Positions 43,304 to 53,191 of a DNA stretch of 64,000 bases are shown piece by piece (the stretch's first letter is position 1; each line of letters opens with the position of its first letter). The notes under the pieces were generated by a model that ran no database searches, was not told the origin of the DNA, and was given only the letters and a program-made list of their open reading frames with translations. Both the position numbers and the translations under genes were made by a program. This DNA is from Luteibacter rhizovicinus (GTDB taxonomy: Bacteria; Pseudomonadota; Gammaproteobacteria; Xanthomonadales; Rhodanobacteraceae). The DNA lies in assembly GCF_004342265.1 (NCBI RefSeq), contig NZ_SMCS01000007.1, forward strand, positions 124,001 through 188,000, given 5' to 3'.

Positions 43304-45796
43304 ATGCATACCATCCTGCTTCGCCGTGCCGTGCGCATGGCGCTCGTAAGCCCGTTCGCGTTTGCCCTGGCCTTTCCCGCTTTCGCGCAGGACAGCGCGC
43401 CGGAAAAGAAAACCACGGACATGGACAACGTCGTGGTGACGGCGCGCTCCGGCACCGAAACCCGTACCAAGGCGGAAACCAGCTACTCGGTCACCACGAT
43501 CGACGAAGACCGGTTACGCATGCAGGCGCCCACGAGCGTCACGGAAGCGATGAAGTCGGTGCCCGGCTTCTGGGTGGAATCGTCCGGCGGCGAAGCCAGT
43601 GGCAATATCCGGGCGCGCGGCATTCCCGTCGACGGTTACGGCTCGGTAAACCTGCTCGAAGACGGCATCCCCGTACAGCACGACCCGGCGCTGGGTTATC
43701 TCAACGCCGACCAGGCGTTCCGCCTGGACGAAACCATCGAGCGGATCGAAGTGGTTCGCGGCGGTCCCTCGTCGGTGTTCTATTCGAATGCCCCGGCCGG
43801 CGCGATCAATTTCATTCCTCGCCAGGTCGGCGATACGCCCGATGGACTGATCAAATACACCGTCGGCAATTATTCGTTGAACCGGCTCGACTTCTGGTAC
43901 GGCACGCCGGTCGGCGGCGGCTGGAAGCTCGGCGTGGGTGGGTTCTGGCGGCAGGATAACGGCGTACGCAGCCCGGGCTTCGACGCGAACAAGGGCGGGC
44001 AGCTTCGCGCGAATCTGTCGCGCGATCTCGATGGCGGCCATGTCAGCTTCGATGTGAAGCATATGGACGACAAGGTCGCGCTCTACCTCGGCATTCCCAT
44101 GCGGACGAATGCCAGCGGCGATATTCGTCCCGTGCCCGGTTTCAACGGCAATTACGGCACGCTGGCCGGCCCCGATACCCAGCACGTCATGATGAAGGAA
44201 GGCGACGGAAGCCTGTACAACTTCGACAACAGCGAAGGTACCCACGTCAAGCGCACGCAGCTGACGTTCAAGTTCGATCACGACCTTGGCGGCGACTGGA
44301 AGCTTGCCGAAAGCATGCGTTACAGCACGACCGACACCCAGCGTAACGGCGTATTTCCGAACACGCTGCAAAGCGCGACGTCGTTTCTGGCGGCGCAGAA
44401 CAAATACCTCTCGGGGTATCCGGGTGCGACGGGCTATCAACTGCGCTACGTCGACAATCCATCGCAGATCTACAACAACGCCAACCAGAACGGCAACGGT
44501 CTGGTCGTCGTCGGCGGCCTGCGCGGCGTGACGATGCCGGTGGACGAGTTCATCAACGATACGCGCGTGCTGCGCAAATTCGACATCGGCGGGCAGTCGC
44601 ACGACGTCACGTTTGGCTATTACTACGCGCGCTTCAATCAGGATTTCGACCGTTATTCATCGAGCGTCCTGATGGATGCAAAGGACAATGCGCAGCTGCT
44701 CGACCTGGTCGCGGTCGACGCGAATGGCCGCCCCGTCGGCACGCTTACCGACCATGGCGTCTACCGTTACGGCTACGAGTGGGAACACGCCAGCGGCACG
44801 TCGACGACGAACGCATTCTACCTTTCGGACGAATGGCAGGTCACCGACAAGCTGCGCATCGACGGCGGCGCGCGCTGGGAAAAAGTGAATGTCGCGGGCA
44901 ATACCGAACTCAAGCAGACGGTGAATCAGGGAACGTTCGCAACGTCGACCATCCTCACGGGCAATGGCCAGTTCGTTCACTACGACCAGAGCTTCGACAA
45001 GCTCGGCTGGACCCTTGGCGCGAACTATCAGTTCGACGGGCACCAGGGCATCTTCGCCCGCTACACGCCGACATTCCGCCTGCCGAGCCTGAGCTCGTAC
45101 ATCACGAGCCCGACGGCAACGCCCATTATCCAGACGATGAAACTCGCCGAGGCGGGCTGGAAGTACAGCGACCGCTTTGCGGATCTGTATGCGACGGCGT
45201 TCTACACCAAGTACAACAATGTTTCCTTCAGCAACTACGTATTCAATCTGAATGGCAGCGCATCGACTGCACAGACAGGCTACGCGGATACGAAGACGTA
45301 CGGCCTGGAACTGGAAGGCACGCTGTATCCGTCGAGCCTGTTCGACGTGCAGTTCAACGCGACGCTGCAGCAACCGGAGTACAAGGGGTTGCGTTATACG
45401 GAAGTCGTCGCCGGGAATCCGGTCCTTCGCGACTACCAGGACAATCAGCTGATCCGCGTACCGAAGGTCAGCTACCGCATCGTTCCCGGCGTGAACCTGA
45501 TGGACGGAAAGCTGCGATTGCAGGTGTCGTTCGAGCATGAAGGCAAGCGCTACGTCGATACCGCGAATTCCGTCGTTCTGCCCGCGTATAACGTGATCGG
45601 TGCCAGCGCGCGCTACGACGCCACCCAGCAACTGTCGCTGTTCCTCTATGCCGACAACATCACCAACTCGCTTGGCCTGACCGAAGGCAATCCGCGCGCC
45701 GGTGAATTGGCGAGCTCCGATGCGGGCGCGAACACATTCATCGCCCGGCCGCTGCTGGGTCGCTCGTTCCGTCTCGCCGCGATGTACCGGTTCTAA
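43304..45796 (+). CDS. TonB-dependent outer-membrane receptor (with PHP phosphoesterase)
   Basis: An 830-residue receptor: signal peptide ending AFA, TonB box region DMDNVVVTARSG, and a plug with SVPGFWVESSGGEASGNIRARGIPVDGYGSVNLLEDG and VVRGGPSSVFYSNAPAGAINF. The large barrel ends RLAAMYRF (C-terminal Phe). It is first in an operon with a PHP-domain hydrolase 14 bases downstream. The import ligand is not known; the pairing suggests a compound the hydrolase then cleaves. Confidence 0.88.
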   Translation: MHTILLRRAVRMALVSPFAFALAFPAFAQDSAPEKKTTDMDNVVVTARSGTETRTKAETSYSVTTIDEDRLRMQAPTSVTEAMKSVPGFWVESSGGEASGNIRARGIPVDGYGSVNLLEDGIPVQHDPALGYLNADQAFRLDETIERIEVVRGGPSSVFYSNAPAGAINFIPRQVGDTPDGLIKYTVGNYSLNRLDFWYGTPVGGGWKLGVGGFWRQDNGVRSPGFDANKGGQLRANLSRDLDGGHVSFDVKHMDDKVALYLGIPMRTNASGDIRPVPGFNGNYGTLAGPDTQHVMMKEGDGSLYNFDNSEGTHVKRTQLTFKFDHDLGGDWKLAESMRYSTTDTQRNGVFPNTLQSATSFLAAQNKYLSGYPGATGYQLRYVDNPSQIYNNANQNGNGLVVVGGLRGVTMPVDEFINDTRVLRKFDIGGQSHDVTFGYYYARFNQDFDRYSSSVLMDAKDNAQLLDLVAVDANGRPVGTLTDHGVYRYGYEWEHASGTSTTNAFYLSDEWQVTDKLRIDGGARWEKVNVAGNTELKQTVNQGTFATSTILTGNGQFVHYDQSFDKLGWTLGANYQFDGHQGIFARYTPTFRLPSLSSYITSPTATPIIQTMKLAEAGWKYSDRFADLYATAFYTKYNNVSFSNYVFNLNGSASTAQTGYADTKTYGLELEGTLYPSSLFDVQFNATLQQPEYKGLRYTEVVAGNPVLRDYQDNQLIRVPKVSYRIVPGVNLMDGKLRLQVSFEHEGKRYVDTANSVVLPAYNVIGASARYDATQQLSLFLYADNITNSLGLTEGNPRAGELASSDAGANTFIARPLLGRSFRLAAMYRF

Positions 45797-45810
45797 TTGG
45801 AGATGTGCTT

Positions 45811-47310
45811 ATGGGGATGACCATGAAACACTGGTTCTGTATCGCTCTTATCGGGTTCGCCAGCATGAGCATTCATGCTGAGGTGCGACCCGATGCGGTG
45901 CTTCATGGCGAGCTTTCCGGCAAGGACAACCGGACGTATCGCGAGGTGCCGTTCGACGTACCCGAAGGCACGTCCCGCATCACGATCGATGTCGACTACA
46001 CCGGGCGCGACGAGCGCACCACGATCGACATCGGATTGCTGGGGCCGGGCGGTTTCGCCGGACAGGACGGCTTCCGCGGCTGGAGCGGCGGAAGCAAACG
46101 CGTCTTCACCGTGTCGGCGACGGATGCGACCGCATCGTTCCTGCCCGGCGCGATTCGTGCCGGGCGCTGGACGCTGTTGCTGGGTATCCCGAATATCCGG
46201 CCCCCGTCCCATGCCACGTATACGGCACGCGTATGGTTCGGCACGGATACCCATGAACCATGGGGCCCAGCCGATCCGCTGACGCCTCCGCTACGCCGCG
46301 AGGCAGGCTGGTATCGCGGCGATCTGCACATGCATACGGCGCATAGCGATGGCGGCTGCCCCACGCAAAGCGGCGCGGCGAAAGTGCCTTGCCCGCTGTT
46401 CCTGACGGTGGCGAAGGCCGCCCAGCGCGGTCTCGACTTCATCGCCATCAGCGATCACAACACCATGTCGCAAGTGTCGGAGATGCGCGAGCTGCAACCG
46501 TACTTCGACCGGATGCTGCTGATGCCCGCACGCGAAATCACAACGTTTCAGGGTCATGCGAATCTGTTCGGCGTGTCCCGTCCCGTGGATTTTCGCGTCG
46601 GCAGCGCGGCAGTTCCCGACTGGAATGCCTTGCTCGGCGATGTCGCGAAGGCAGGCGGTCTCATTTCGATCAATCATCCGAAGCGTCCCAATGACGAGAC
46701 CTGCATGGGCTGCGGCTGGACGCCCGAGCGTCCCGTCGACATGGATCGCATCCAGGCCGTGGAGGCCGTGAACGGTTCTGACGTGGGTGGCGCGAGTTCG
46801 GGCATTCCTTTCTGGGAGGCCCAACTGGATGCGGGCCATCGTCCGACGGCGATCGGCGGCAGCGATAGCCACGATGCCGGATCGATCGGTACACCGACGA
46901 CCGTCGTACGCGCCGGCGATCTGTCGATGCCGGCGGTACTGGACGGTATTCGCGCGGGGCATGTGTTCGTGGATATCGAGGGCGCGGCGGACCGGATGCT
47001 GGATCTGCGGACGGTGGCGGCGGGCAAGACGATCTCGATGGGCGACGAGGTCGCCGTGAAGCCGGGCTCGGTGTTGCGCTTCGTCGTGCATACGGAAGGC
47101 GTCGCGGGCAGTCGCGTCGAACTGATCGATAACGGTCGCGCGCTCGCCACGCCTATGAATACCGCCGTGCAGGGATCGCGCGACGATCGGACCGTCGACT
47201 GGACGGCCGATGGCAAACCTCATTGGATTCGCGCGAATGTACGTGCGGCGGACGGTCGTCTGTTGCTGCTGGGCAATCCGATTTACGTCAACCGGTCAAT
47301 GTCCCGGTAA
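45811..47310 (+). CDS. PHP-domain (CehA/McbA-like) metallohydrolase, exported
   Basis: About 499 residues with a signal peptide ending IHA, an N-terminal beta-sandwich domain, then a PHP domain. Metal motifs appear in order: GDLHMHTAHSDGG, IAISDHNTMS, PAREITTFQGHANLFG, ISINHPKRPND and IGGSDSHDAG. This set supports a tri-metal phosphoesterase or hydrolase of the CehA/McbA branch. ATG with GGAG upstream was chosen; a GTG two codons earlier is possible. Its last 15 bases overlap the convergent comF gene. It acts in the periplasm, probably on the ligand of the receptor. Confidence 0.82.
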   Translation: MGMTMKHWFCIALIGFASMSIHAEVRPDAVLHGELSGKDNRTYREVPFDVPEGTSRITIDVDYTGRDERTTIDIGLLGPGGFAGQDGFRGWSGGSKRVFTVSATDATASFLPGAIRAGRWTLLLGIPNIRPPSHATYTARVWFGTDTHEPWGPADPLTPPLRREAGWYRGDLHMHTAHSDGGCPTQSGAAKVPCPLFLTVAKAAQRGLDFIAISDHNTMSQVSEMRELQPYFDRMLLMPAREITTFQGHANLFGVSRPVDFRVGSAAVPDWNALLGDVAKAGGLISINHPKRPNDETCMGCGWTPERPVDMDRIQAVEAVNGSDVGGASSGIPFWEAQLDAGHRPTAIGGSDSHDAGSIGTPTTVVRAGDLSMPAVLDGIRAGHVFVDIEGAADRMLDLRTVAAGKTISMGDEVAVKPGSVLRFVVHTEGVAGSRVELIDNGRALATPMNTAVQGSRDDRTVDWTADGKPHWIRANVRAADGRLLLLGNPIYVNRSMSR

Positions 47311-48000
47311 CGGGGCGCGGGCCAGCGCCCAGACGTCGACGCGCGCCACGCCAGCCCGGCACAGGACGCGCGCGCATTCGGCCAGCGTCGCACCCGTGGT
47401 CATCACATCGTCGACGAGAGCGACGTGCTCCACCCCGGGCGCGGCGCGCAGACGGAAGGCGCCATGCACGTTCTTCCGTCGCGCGACCGCATCGAGTTCG
47501 GTCTGCGCATCGGTCGCGCGTCGGCGCGCCAGCAGGTCGTGACGTAAAGGCAGATCGAGCGCACGAGCCAGCGGACGCGCGAGTTCCAGCGCCTGGTTGT
47601 AGCCGCGACGACGCAGTCGCGCGGTGTGCAGGGGAACGGGGACGATTAGCTGCGGACGTTCCGTGGATGGGGCGGCCTCGCACCAGCGCCCGGCCAGCAC
47701 CCGCCCGCAGGCAAGGCTGCCGCCGAACTTGAACCGGCTTTCCAGCACATCGAGGGGCCACGCATAGACGAAGGGTACCCATGCGGCGGTCCACGGCGGC
47801 GGACGACGCTGGCACTGACCGCACAACTCGACGGTATACGCCAGCGGCAACGCGCAACGCATGCAACGACTATCGTTGCGAGGCAGCTGTGCGGCGCACG
47901 CGGCGCACATATCCACGACGCCATCGCCGCTGTCGCCGCACAGCACGCAGCGCGGCGGAAGGATCAGGCGTTCCAGTATCCGAAACGGTTTGTTGAGCAT
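47296..48000 (-). CDS. comF: ComF-family protein
   Basis: A 234-residue protein. A Cys-rich zinc finger-like N-terminus (PPRCVLCGDSGDG, CAACAAQL, CMRCALPL, CGQC) is followed by a phosphoribosyltransferase domain with VALVDDVMTTGATLAECARVL. ComF proteins help DNA uptake in naturally competent bacteria; GntX is the related name. The ATG giving MLNKPF was preferred over a longer reading because the family starts there. Confidence 0.86.
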   Translation of the reverse strand: MLNKPFRILERLILPPRCVLCGDSGDGVVDMCAACAAQLPRNDSRCMRCALPLAYTVELCGQCQRRPPPWTAAWVPFVYAWPLDVLESRFKFGGSLACGRVLAGRWCEAAPSTERPQLIVPVPLHTARLRRRGYNQALELARPLARALDLPLRHDLLARRRATDAQTELDAVARRKNVHGAFRLRAAPGVEHVALVDDVMTTGATLAECARVLCRAGVARVDVWALARAPLPGH

Positions 48001-48029
48001 GTGGCGACGCGTCCTTGCGTCCGGTGGGA

Positions 48030-48236
48030 TCAGCCGCGCGGTTTGAAGAGCGCCGCGTCGATGATCGACCAGAGGTGGATGATCCAGCCCAGCCAGATGA
48101 TCCAGAGCACGGCGGCGAGCACGAACATGATCAGCGCCTTGAACGGCCGGCCCTGCACCAGTTGTCCGAGTCCGGGAATGAAAAAGCTGCAAATCGCGGC
48201 CAGTACGTTGCCGGAACTGCCTTGTCCTGCGGTCAT
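48030..48236 (-). CDS. Small hydrophobic membrane protein, unknown
   Basis: A 68-residue protein, MTAGQGSSGNVLAAICSFFIPGLGQLVQGRP..., with two membrane segments (SFFIPGLGQLV and the long IMFVLAAVLWIIWLGWIIHLW). The IPGLGQ...G(R/K) motif resembles TM2-like/small YqaE-type membrane proteins, but no firm family is assigned. It lies 29 bases upstream of comF on the same strand, so they may be cotranscribed. Confidence 0.6.
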   Translation of the reverse strand: MTAGQGSSGNVLAAICSFFIPGLGQLVQGRPFKALIMFVLAAVLWIIWLGWIIHLWSIIDAALFKPRG

Positions 48237-48294
48237 GCGCCTTGTCCTCGTTAAGGTTGTCCCGTGGTCATGGTAAGGCATCCCGCGGGGGCAT

Positions 48295-48330
48295 ACTGTC
48301 AACCTGCATACGCATACGAAGGTTGACAGT
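48295..48330. promoter_or_regulatory. BirA-type biotin operator before bioB
   Basis: ACTGTCAACC and GGTTGACAGT are perfect inverted 10-mers separated by 16 bp, the half-site and spacing recognised by biotin-protein ligase repressors (BirA). It lies 49 bases before the bioB ATG. The repressor is expected to be a class II BirA with a DNA-binding domain, encoded elsewhere. Confidence 0.85.
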
Positions 48331-48378
48331 TCAGGTTCGGGCTTCCCACACTTCGCGTATCAAGCCACGGAGACACCC

Positions 48379-49386
48379 ATGCCCGCAGCCATCCACCACG
48401 ACTGGACCCGCGCCGAGGTCGAAGCACTTTTTGCTTTACCGTTCAACGACCTGCTGTTCCAGGCACAGACCGTGCACCGCGCCAACCATGATCCGAACGC
48501 CGTCCAGGTGTCGACCTTGCTGTCGATCAAGACGGGTGGCTGCCCGGAGGACTGCGCGTATTGTCCGCAGGCCGCACGCTATGCGACAGGGGTGAAAGCG
48601 GAAAAGTTGATGAGCGTCGAGGCTGTCGTCGCGCGCGCGCAGGCCGCGAAGGACGCCGGGGCGAGTCGGTTCTGCATGGGCGCGGCATGGCGTTCGCCCA
48701 AGGATCGCGATGTCGAAAAGGTCGCGGATATCGTCAGCGCCGTGAAAGCGCTGGGTCTGCAGACCTGCGCGACGCTGGGCATGCTGACCCAGCCGCAGGC
48801 GAATCGCCTGAAGACAGCGGGTCTGGATTTCTATAACCACAATCTCGATACCGCGCCGGAGTTCTACGGCGAGGTTATCCATACGCGCGAATATCAGGAC
48901 CGCCTCGATACCCTGGAATGCGTGCGCGAAGCTGGCCTGAAAACCTGCTGCGGCGGCATCGTCGGCATGGGCGAGTCGCGCGCTCAGCGAGCGGGGCTAT
49001 TACAGACACTGGCGAATCTTCCCGAACATCCCGAGTCCGTGCCGATCAACCAGCTGGTGCAGGTCCCGGGCACGCCGCTCGCCGGCACCGAGGCGCTGGA
49101 CCCGTTCGAGTTCGTGCGCAGCATTGCCGTGGCGCGCATCCTGATGCCCGAATCCGTGGTGCGCCTGTCGGCCGGACGCGAGTCGATGGACGACGCGCTG
49201 CAGGCGCTGTGTTTCGCCGCGGGTGCCAATTCGATTTTCTACGGCGAGAAACTGCTGACCACGGGTAACCCCGACGTCGAGCACGATCGCCGGCTGTTCG
49301 AGCGTCTGGGCCTGAAACCGCTGGAAGTCGAGATCGAACCGGGCACCGTGCACGCCGACATCGTCGAACGCGCCGACGCGGCGTGA
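48379..49386 (+). CDS. bioB: Biotin synthase
   Basis: A 335-residue radical SAM enzyme inserting sulfur into dethiobiotin. [16 protein letters not shown] is the CxxxCxxC cluster motif, and [12 protein letters not shown] and [19 protein letters not shown] are family signatures (Arg for the second cluster). GGAG precedes the ATG. Its stop overlaps the GTG of bioF. Confidence 0.95.
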   Translation: MPAAIHHDWTRAEVEALFALPFNDLLFQAQTVHRANHDPNAVQVSTLLSIKTGGCPEDCAYCPQAARYATGVKAEKLMSVEAVVARAQAAKDAGASRFCMGAAWRSPKDRDVEKVADIVSAVKALGLQTCATLGMLTQPQANRLKTAGLDFYNHNLDTAPEFYGEVIHTREYQDRLDTLECVREAGLKTCCGGIVGMGESRAQRAGLLQTLANLPEHPESVPINQLVQVPGTPLAGTEALDPFEFVRSIAVARILMPESVVRLSAGRESMDDALQALCFAAGANSIFYGEKLLTTGNPDVEHDRRLFERLGLKPLEVEIEPGTVHADIVERADAA

Positions 49387-50585
49387 GCCGGATCGACCTG
49401 CTGGCACGGCTGGAAACGGCGCGCGCGGCACGCGAGGAAGCCGGACTGCTGCGTCGGTTGCGCACCGTCGACGCGCGCGAGGGTGCGTTGCGCCGTATCG
49501 GCGAACGCACCCTGGTCGATTTCTGCAGCAACGATTATCTCGGCCTCGCGGACCATCCTGACCTGGTCGCGGCACTGACCGCCGCGGCGGGTCGCGACGG
49601 CGTCGGTAGCGGCGCGGCGCATCTGGTTTCCGGACATCACCGCGAACACGCCGCGCTGGAGGAACAGCTTGCCGACTGGACGGGACGCGAACGCGCGCTG
49701 CTGTTTTCGACCGGCGTCATGGCCAATCTCGGCGCGATGCAGGCTCTGCTCGGCGCCGGCAACGTCGCTGCGCGCGGGGCATCGGTCTGCGTGCAGGACC
49801 GGCTGAACCACGCAAGCCTGATCGATGGTGCATTGCTGGCGGGCTCGCGGCTGCAGCGTTACGCGCATGGCGACGTGGACGACGCCATGCGTGCGCTGCG
49901 GGCAGAGCCGGATCGTGGCGCGCTGCTCGCTACCGACGGCGTTTTCAGCATGGATGGCGATGTCGCGCCGCTGCGTGAACTGGCCGGCATCTGCCGCGAC
50001 GAAGGCGCCGTGCTGTATGTGGACGACGCGCACGGACTGGGCGTGCTGGGGCCGCGGGGTGCCGGATCTCTCGCCGAAGCGGGGCTTTCCCAGGCGGATG
50101 CTCCCTTGCTGATGGGGACGCTGGGCAAGGCCCTTGGCTGTGCCGGGGCTTTTGTCGCCGGCCCTGCCGCCATGATCGACGGTATCGTCCAGTTCGCACG
50201 CACCTACATCTATACGACCGCGATGCCGCCCGCCCTGGCCGCGGCGACACGGGTGGCACTGACTATCGCCCGAAACGATACGGAGGGCCGCCGGAAGCGG
50301 TTGGGCATCCATATCGCCCGGTTTCGCGCCGGCGCGGAAGCGCTGGGCTTGCCAGTCATGCCGTCGCGGACGGCGATCCAGCCCCTGCTGCTCGGCGATC
50401 CGGAATTTGCCATGAAGGCTGCGACACGACTCGAAGACCGGGGCTATCTGGTCACGGCGATCCGGCCGCCCACGGTGCCGGCTGGCTCGGCACGGCTCCG
50501 CGTGACGCTTTCGGCGGCGCATGAGGCCGACCAGATCGACGGATTGCTCGAGGCGCTGAACGCCGCGATAGGCGCTCATCCGTGA
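49383..50585 (+). CDS. bioF: 8-amino-7-oxononanoate synthase
   Basis: A 400-residue PLP alpha-oxoamine synthase joining pimeloyl-ACP (or CoA) with alanine. [49 protein letters not shown] and [18 protein letters not shown] (PLP Lys) are all intact. The GTG start overlaps bioB. Confidence 0.94.
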   Translation: MSRIDLLARLETARAAREEAGLLRRLRTVDAREGALRRIGERTLVDFCSNDYLGLADHPDLVAALTAAAGRDGVGSGAAHLVSGHHREHAALEEQLADWTGRERALLFSTGVMANLGAMQALLGAGNVAARGASVCVQDRLNHASLIDGALLAGSRLQRYAHGDVDDAMRALRAEPDRGALLATDGVFSMDGDVAPLRELAGICRDEGAVLYVDDAHGLGVLGPRGAGSLAEAGLSQADAPLLMGTLGKALGCAGAFVAGPAAMIDGIVQFARTYIYTTAMPPALAAATRVALTIARNDTEGRRKRLGIHIARFRAGAEALGLPVMPSRTAIQPLLLGDPEFAMKAATRLEDRGYLVTAIRPPTVPAGSARLRVTLSAAHEADQIDGLLEALNAAIGAHP

Positions 50586-50676
50586 CCCTTTTTCGCGAAA
50601 CCGACGCTCTCTTCGATCGGGTGCGGCACCGGCTCTCTGCGGGAGCGCACCCGGGCGGGACCGTTCGGGCCCCGCT

Positions 50677-50684
50677 GCTATAAT
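50677..50684 (+). promoter_or_regulatory. Extended -10 promoter for trhO
   Basis: TGCTATAAT is a perfect extended -10 (TGnTATAAT), with TATAAT at 50679-50684. It starts transcription about 15 bases before the chosen trhO ATG. An internal promoter here would let trhO-bioH-bioC be expressed apart from BirA control. Confidence 0.6.
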
Positions 50685-50706
50685 GCCCATCCGCACGACC
50701 CTTCCC

Positions 50707-51450
50707 ATGCCGATGTCGATCCTCAATATTTCCGCCTATAAGTTCGTCGGTCTGGACGACTGCGCGGCTCTGCGCGTGGCGTTCCAGTCGCGCTGCGACG
50801 CGCTTGAGCTGAAGGGCACGATCCTGGTCGCGCCGGAGGGTATCAATATCTTCCTGGCCGCGCCGCGCGATCGCATCGAAGCGTTCATGACCTGGCTGCG
50901 CGAGGACACACGCTTCGCGGACATCGTGCCGAAGGAGAGCCTTTCGGACGCCGCGCCCTTCAATCGCATGCGCGTGCGCCTGAAGAAGGAAATCATCACG
51001 ATGCGCGCGCCGCTGATCCGTCCGGAAGCCGGACGTGCTCCCGCGGTCGCGCCGGGTGACCTGCGCCGCTGGCTGGACCAGGGCCACGACGATTCGGGTC
51101 GTCCCGTCGTGTTGCTGGATACGCGCAACGATTACGAAGTGGACGTTGGCACGTTCGAGAACGTTGTCGATTACCGCCTGCCCAGCTTTACGGCATTTCC
51201 CGAAGCAGTGGCAGCGGACCGCGACCGTTTCGCCGGCAAGACCGTCGTGTCGTTCTGCACGGGTGGCATCCGCTGCGAAAAGGCGGCCATCCATATGCGC
51301 GATGTCGGCATCGATCACGTGTACCAGCTCGAAGGCGGCATTCTGAAATATTTCGAGGAAGTGGGCGGCGCGCACTGGCGTGGCGACTGCTTCGTCTTCG
51401 ACGATCGCGGCGCGGTCGATCCCACGCTCGCGCCGAGCGCCGACGCATGA
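50707..51450 (+). CDS. trhO: tRNA uridine(34) hydroxylase, rhodanese-like
   Basis: A 247-residue TrhO (YceA) protein. The N-terminal domain reads [28 protein letters not shown] and [10 protein letters not shown]; the rhodanese domain carries [18 protein letters not shown] and the active-site loop [12 protein letters not shown] with its Cys. It makes 5-hydroxyuridine at tRNA position 34 using oxygen. An earlier ATG at 50683 overlaps the -10 box, so a downstream start (50707 or 50713) is more likely. Its stop overlaps bioH. Confidence 0.88.
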   Translation: MPMSILNISAYKFVGLDDCAALRVAFQSRCDALELKGTILVAPEGINIFLAAPRDRIEAFMTWLREDTRFADIVPKESLSDAAPFNRMRVRLKKEIITMRAPLIRPEAGRAPAVAPGDLRRWLDQGHDDSGRPVVLLDTRNDYEVDVGTFENVVDYRLPSFTAFPEAVAADRDRFAGKTVVSFCTGGIRCEKAAIHMRDVGIDHVYQLEGGILKYFEEVGGAHWRGDCFVFDDRGAVDPTLAPSADA

Positions 51451-52220
51451 GCGATCTGGCAATCGAGGTACGCGGCACAGGGCCTGTTCCGCTGGTATTA
51501 ATCCATGGATGGGCCATGCACGGCGGCATTTTCGCGCCGCTGGCCGATCTGCTGGAAAGCGCATTCACGATGTACCTCGTCGACCTGCCCGGTCACGGAA
51601 ATTCGCGAAACAGCGGGATTCCGCTCGAGCCACGCGCCTGCGCGGACGCCATCGCAGCCGCGACGCCGCCGGCGGTCTGGCTCGGCTGGTCGCTTGGCGG
51701 ACTGGTGGCGCTTACCGCGGCACTCGAACGGCACGAACACGTCCTCGGTCTGACCATGCTGTGTTCCACGCCAAAGTTCGTACGCGACGACACCTGGCCG
51801 TACGGCAACGATGCTTCGATGGTGCGTCAGCTGGCTGCCGATCTGAAAACCGACTATCGCGCGACGCTGGAACGCTTCATCGCACTGGAAGCCATGGGCA
51901 GCGCCGACCCGCGCGCCGAGGCCCGGCGACTGCGCGAAGAAACATTCGCGCGCGGCGAACCGGACCCTCGTGTGCTCCAGGAAGGCATTCGCCTGCTGGA
52001 AACCACCGACATGCGCGACCGGCTTCCCGAACTGGTGCCCGCCAGCCTGTGGATGGCGGGACATCGCGATCGCCTCGTGCATCCCTCTGCCATGAAGTGG
52101 TCGGCGAATGCATGCGGCGGCGACTTCAACGACATAGCCCATGCGGGACACGCACCTTTCATCGGCCACGCCGATGCCATGGCCGACGCCCTGCAATCCT
52201 TTATTGGCGCACTCGCATGA
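51447..52220 (+). CDS. bioH: Pimeloyl-ACP methyl ester esterase
   Basis: A 257-residue alpha/beta hydrolase. [18 protein letters not shown], the nucleophile elbow [11 protein letters not shown] (Ser), [12 protein letters not shown] (Asp) and [14 protein letters not shown] (His) match BioH. It frees pimeloyl-ACP from the methyl ester made via BioC. Four-base overlaps with trhO and bioC. Confidence 0.9.
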   Translation: MSDLAIEVRGTGPVPLVLIHGWAMHGGIFAPLADLLESAFTMYLVDLPGHGNSRNSGIPLEPRACADAIAAATPPAVWLGWSLGGLVALTAALERHEHVLGLTMLCSTPKFVRDDTWPYGNDASMVRQLAADLKTDYRATLERFIALEAMGSADPRAEARRLREETFARGEPDPRVLQEGIRLLETTDMRDRLPELVPASLWMAGHRDRLVHPSAMKWSANACGGDFNDIAHAGHAPFIGHADAMADALQSFIGALA

Positions 52221-53095
52221 CCGATTTCCATTTCGACCGCCGACAGGTGCGCCACAATTTTGGCCGCGCCGCCGGCACGTACGAGCAGCATGACGTGCTT
52301 CAGCGCGAGGTTCAGGCGTCGCTGATCGAACGGCTGGACATCTATGAACAGACGCCGGAACGCGTACTCGATGTCGGCGCGGGCACGGGTCGTGGCACGG
52401 CGCTGCTAAAGAAAAAGTATCCCAAGGCGCAGGTTATCGCGATCGATCTCGCGCTACCGATGCTGCGCCGCGCGAAAGAACATACAGGCTGGTTGAAGCC
52501 GTTTTCGCGCGTTTGCGCGGACGCGTACTCGCTGCCGGTTCCCGACCATAGCGTCGACGTGCTGCATTCGAATCTCTGTTTTCAATGGTGCGACGACGTC
52601 GCGCGCTTGTTTACCGAATGCGCCCGCGTACTGAAGCCGGGCGGTCTGCTGACCTTCTCGACGTTCGGCCCGGATACGTTGAAGGAGCTGCGCGAGGCTT
52701 GGGCACAATCCGACGAGTTCGCGCACGTGGCCCGATTCCTCGACATGCACGATGTCGGCGATGCGATGCTGACCTCCGGACTGCGCGATCCGGTGCTGTT
52801 CGCGGAGCGCTATACGCTCACCTATCCCGACCCGCAGGCTCTGCTGCGCGAACTGAAGGGATTGGGCGCCACGAACGCCGATAGCGCGCGCTCGCGCGGG
52901 CTTACCGGCAAGCAACATTACCGTCGTATGCTCGACGCTTACGAAGCCATGCGCGTCGACGGCACGATCCCATCCACCTGGGAAGTCGTAACCGCGCATG
53001 CGTTCGGACCGCCGGTGGGACAGTCGCGTCGTACGGAAGGCGGCGAGATCGCGAGCTTCCCGATCGATAGCCTGCGCGGCTCGCGGCGTCGCTGA
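52217..53095 (+). CDS. bioC: Malonyl-ACP O-methyltransferase
   Basis: A 292-residue SAM methyltransferase starting the pimelate pathway. VRHNFGRAAGTYEQHDVLQREV is the BioC N-terminal signature; VLDVGAGTGRGT binds SAM; DVLHSNLCFQWCDD and LTFSTFGPDTLKELREAW follow. It overlaps bioH by four bases and ends the biotin operon. Confidence 0.93.
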   Translation: MTDFHFDRRQVRHNFGRAAGTYEQHDVLQREVQASLIERLDIYEQTPERVLDVGAGTGRGTALLKKKYPKAQVIAIDLALPMLRRAKEHTGWLKPFSRVCADAYSLPVPDHSVDVLHSNLCFQWCDDVARLFTECARVLKPGGLLTFSTFGPDTLKELREAWAQSDEFAHVARFLDMHDVGDAMLTSGLRDPVLFAERYTLTYPDPQALLRELKGLGATNADSARSRGLTGKQHYRRMLDAYEAMRVDGTIPSTWEVVTAHAFGPPVGQSRRTEGGEIASFPIDSLRGSRRR

Positions 53096-53191
53096 GCATA
53101 TAAACCCGATCTTCGAGGCAATCTGCCTGCCGCAGCTCGCCAGCATTGCGCGAGCCTGCCTTCTAGGCTGGTAGCTATGATGAAGCAGCCA

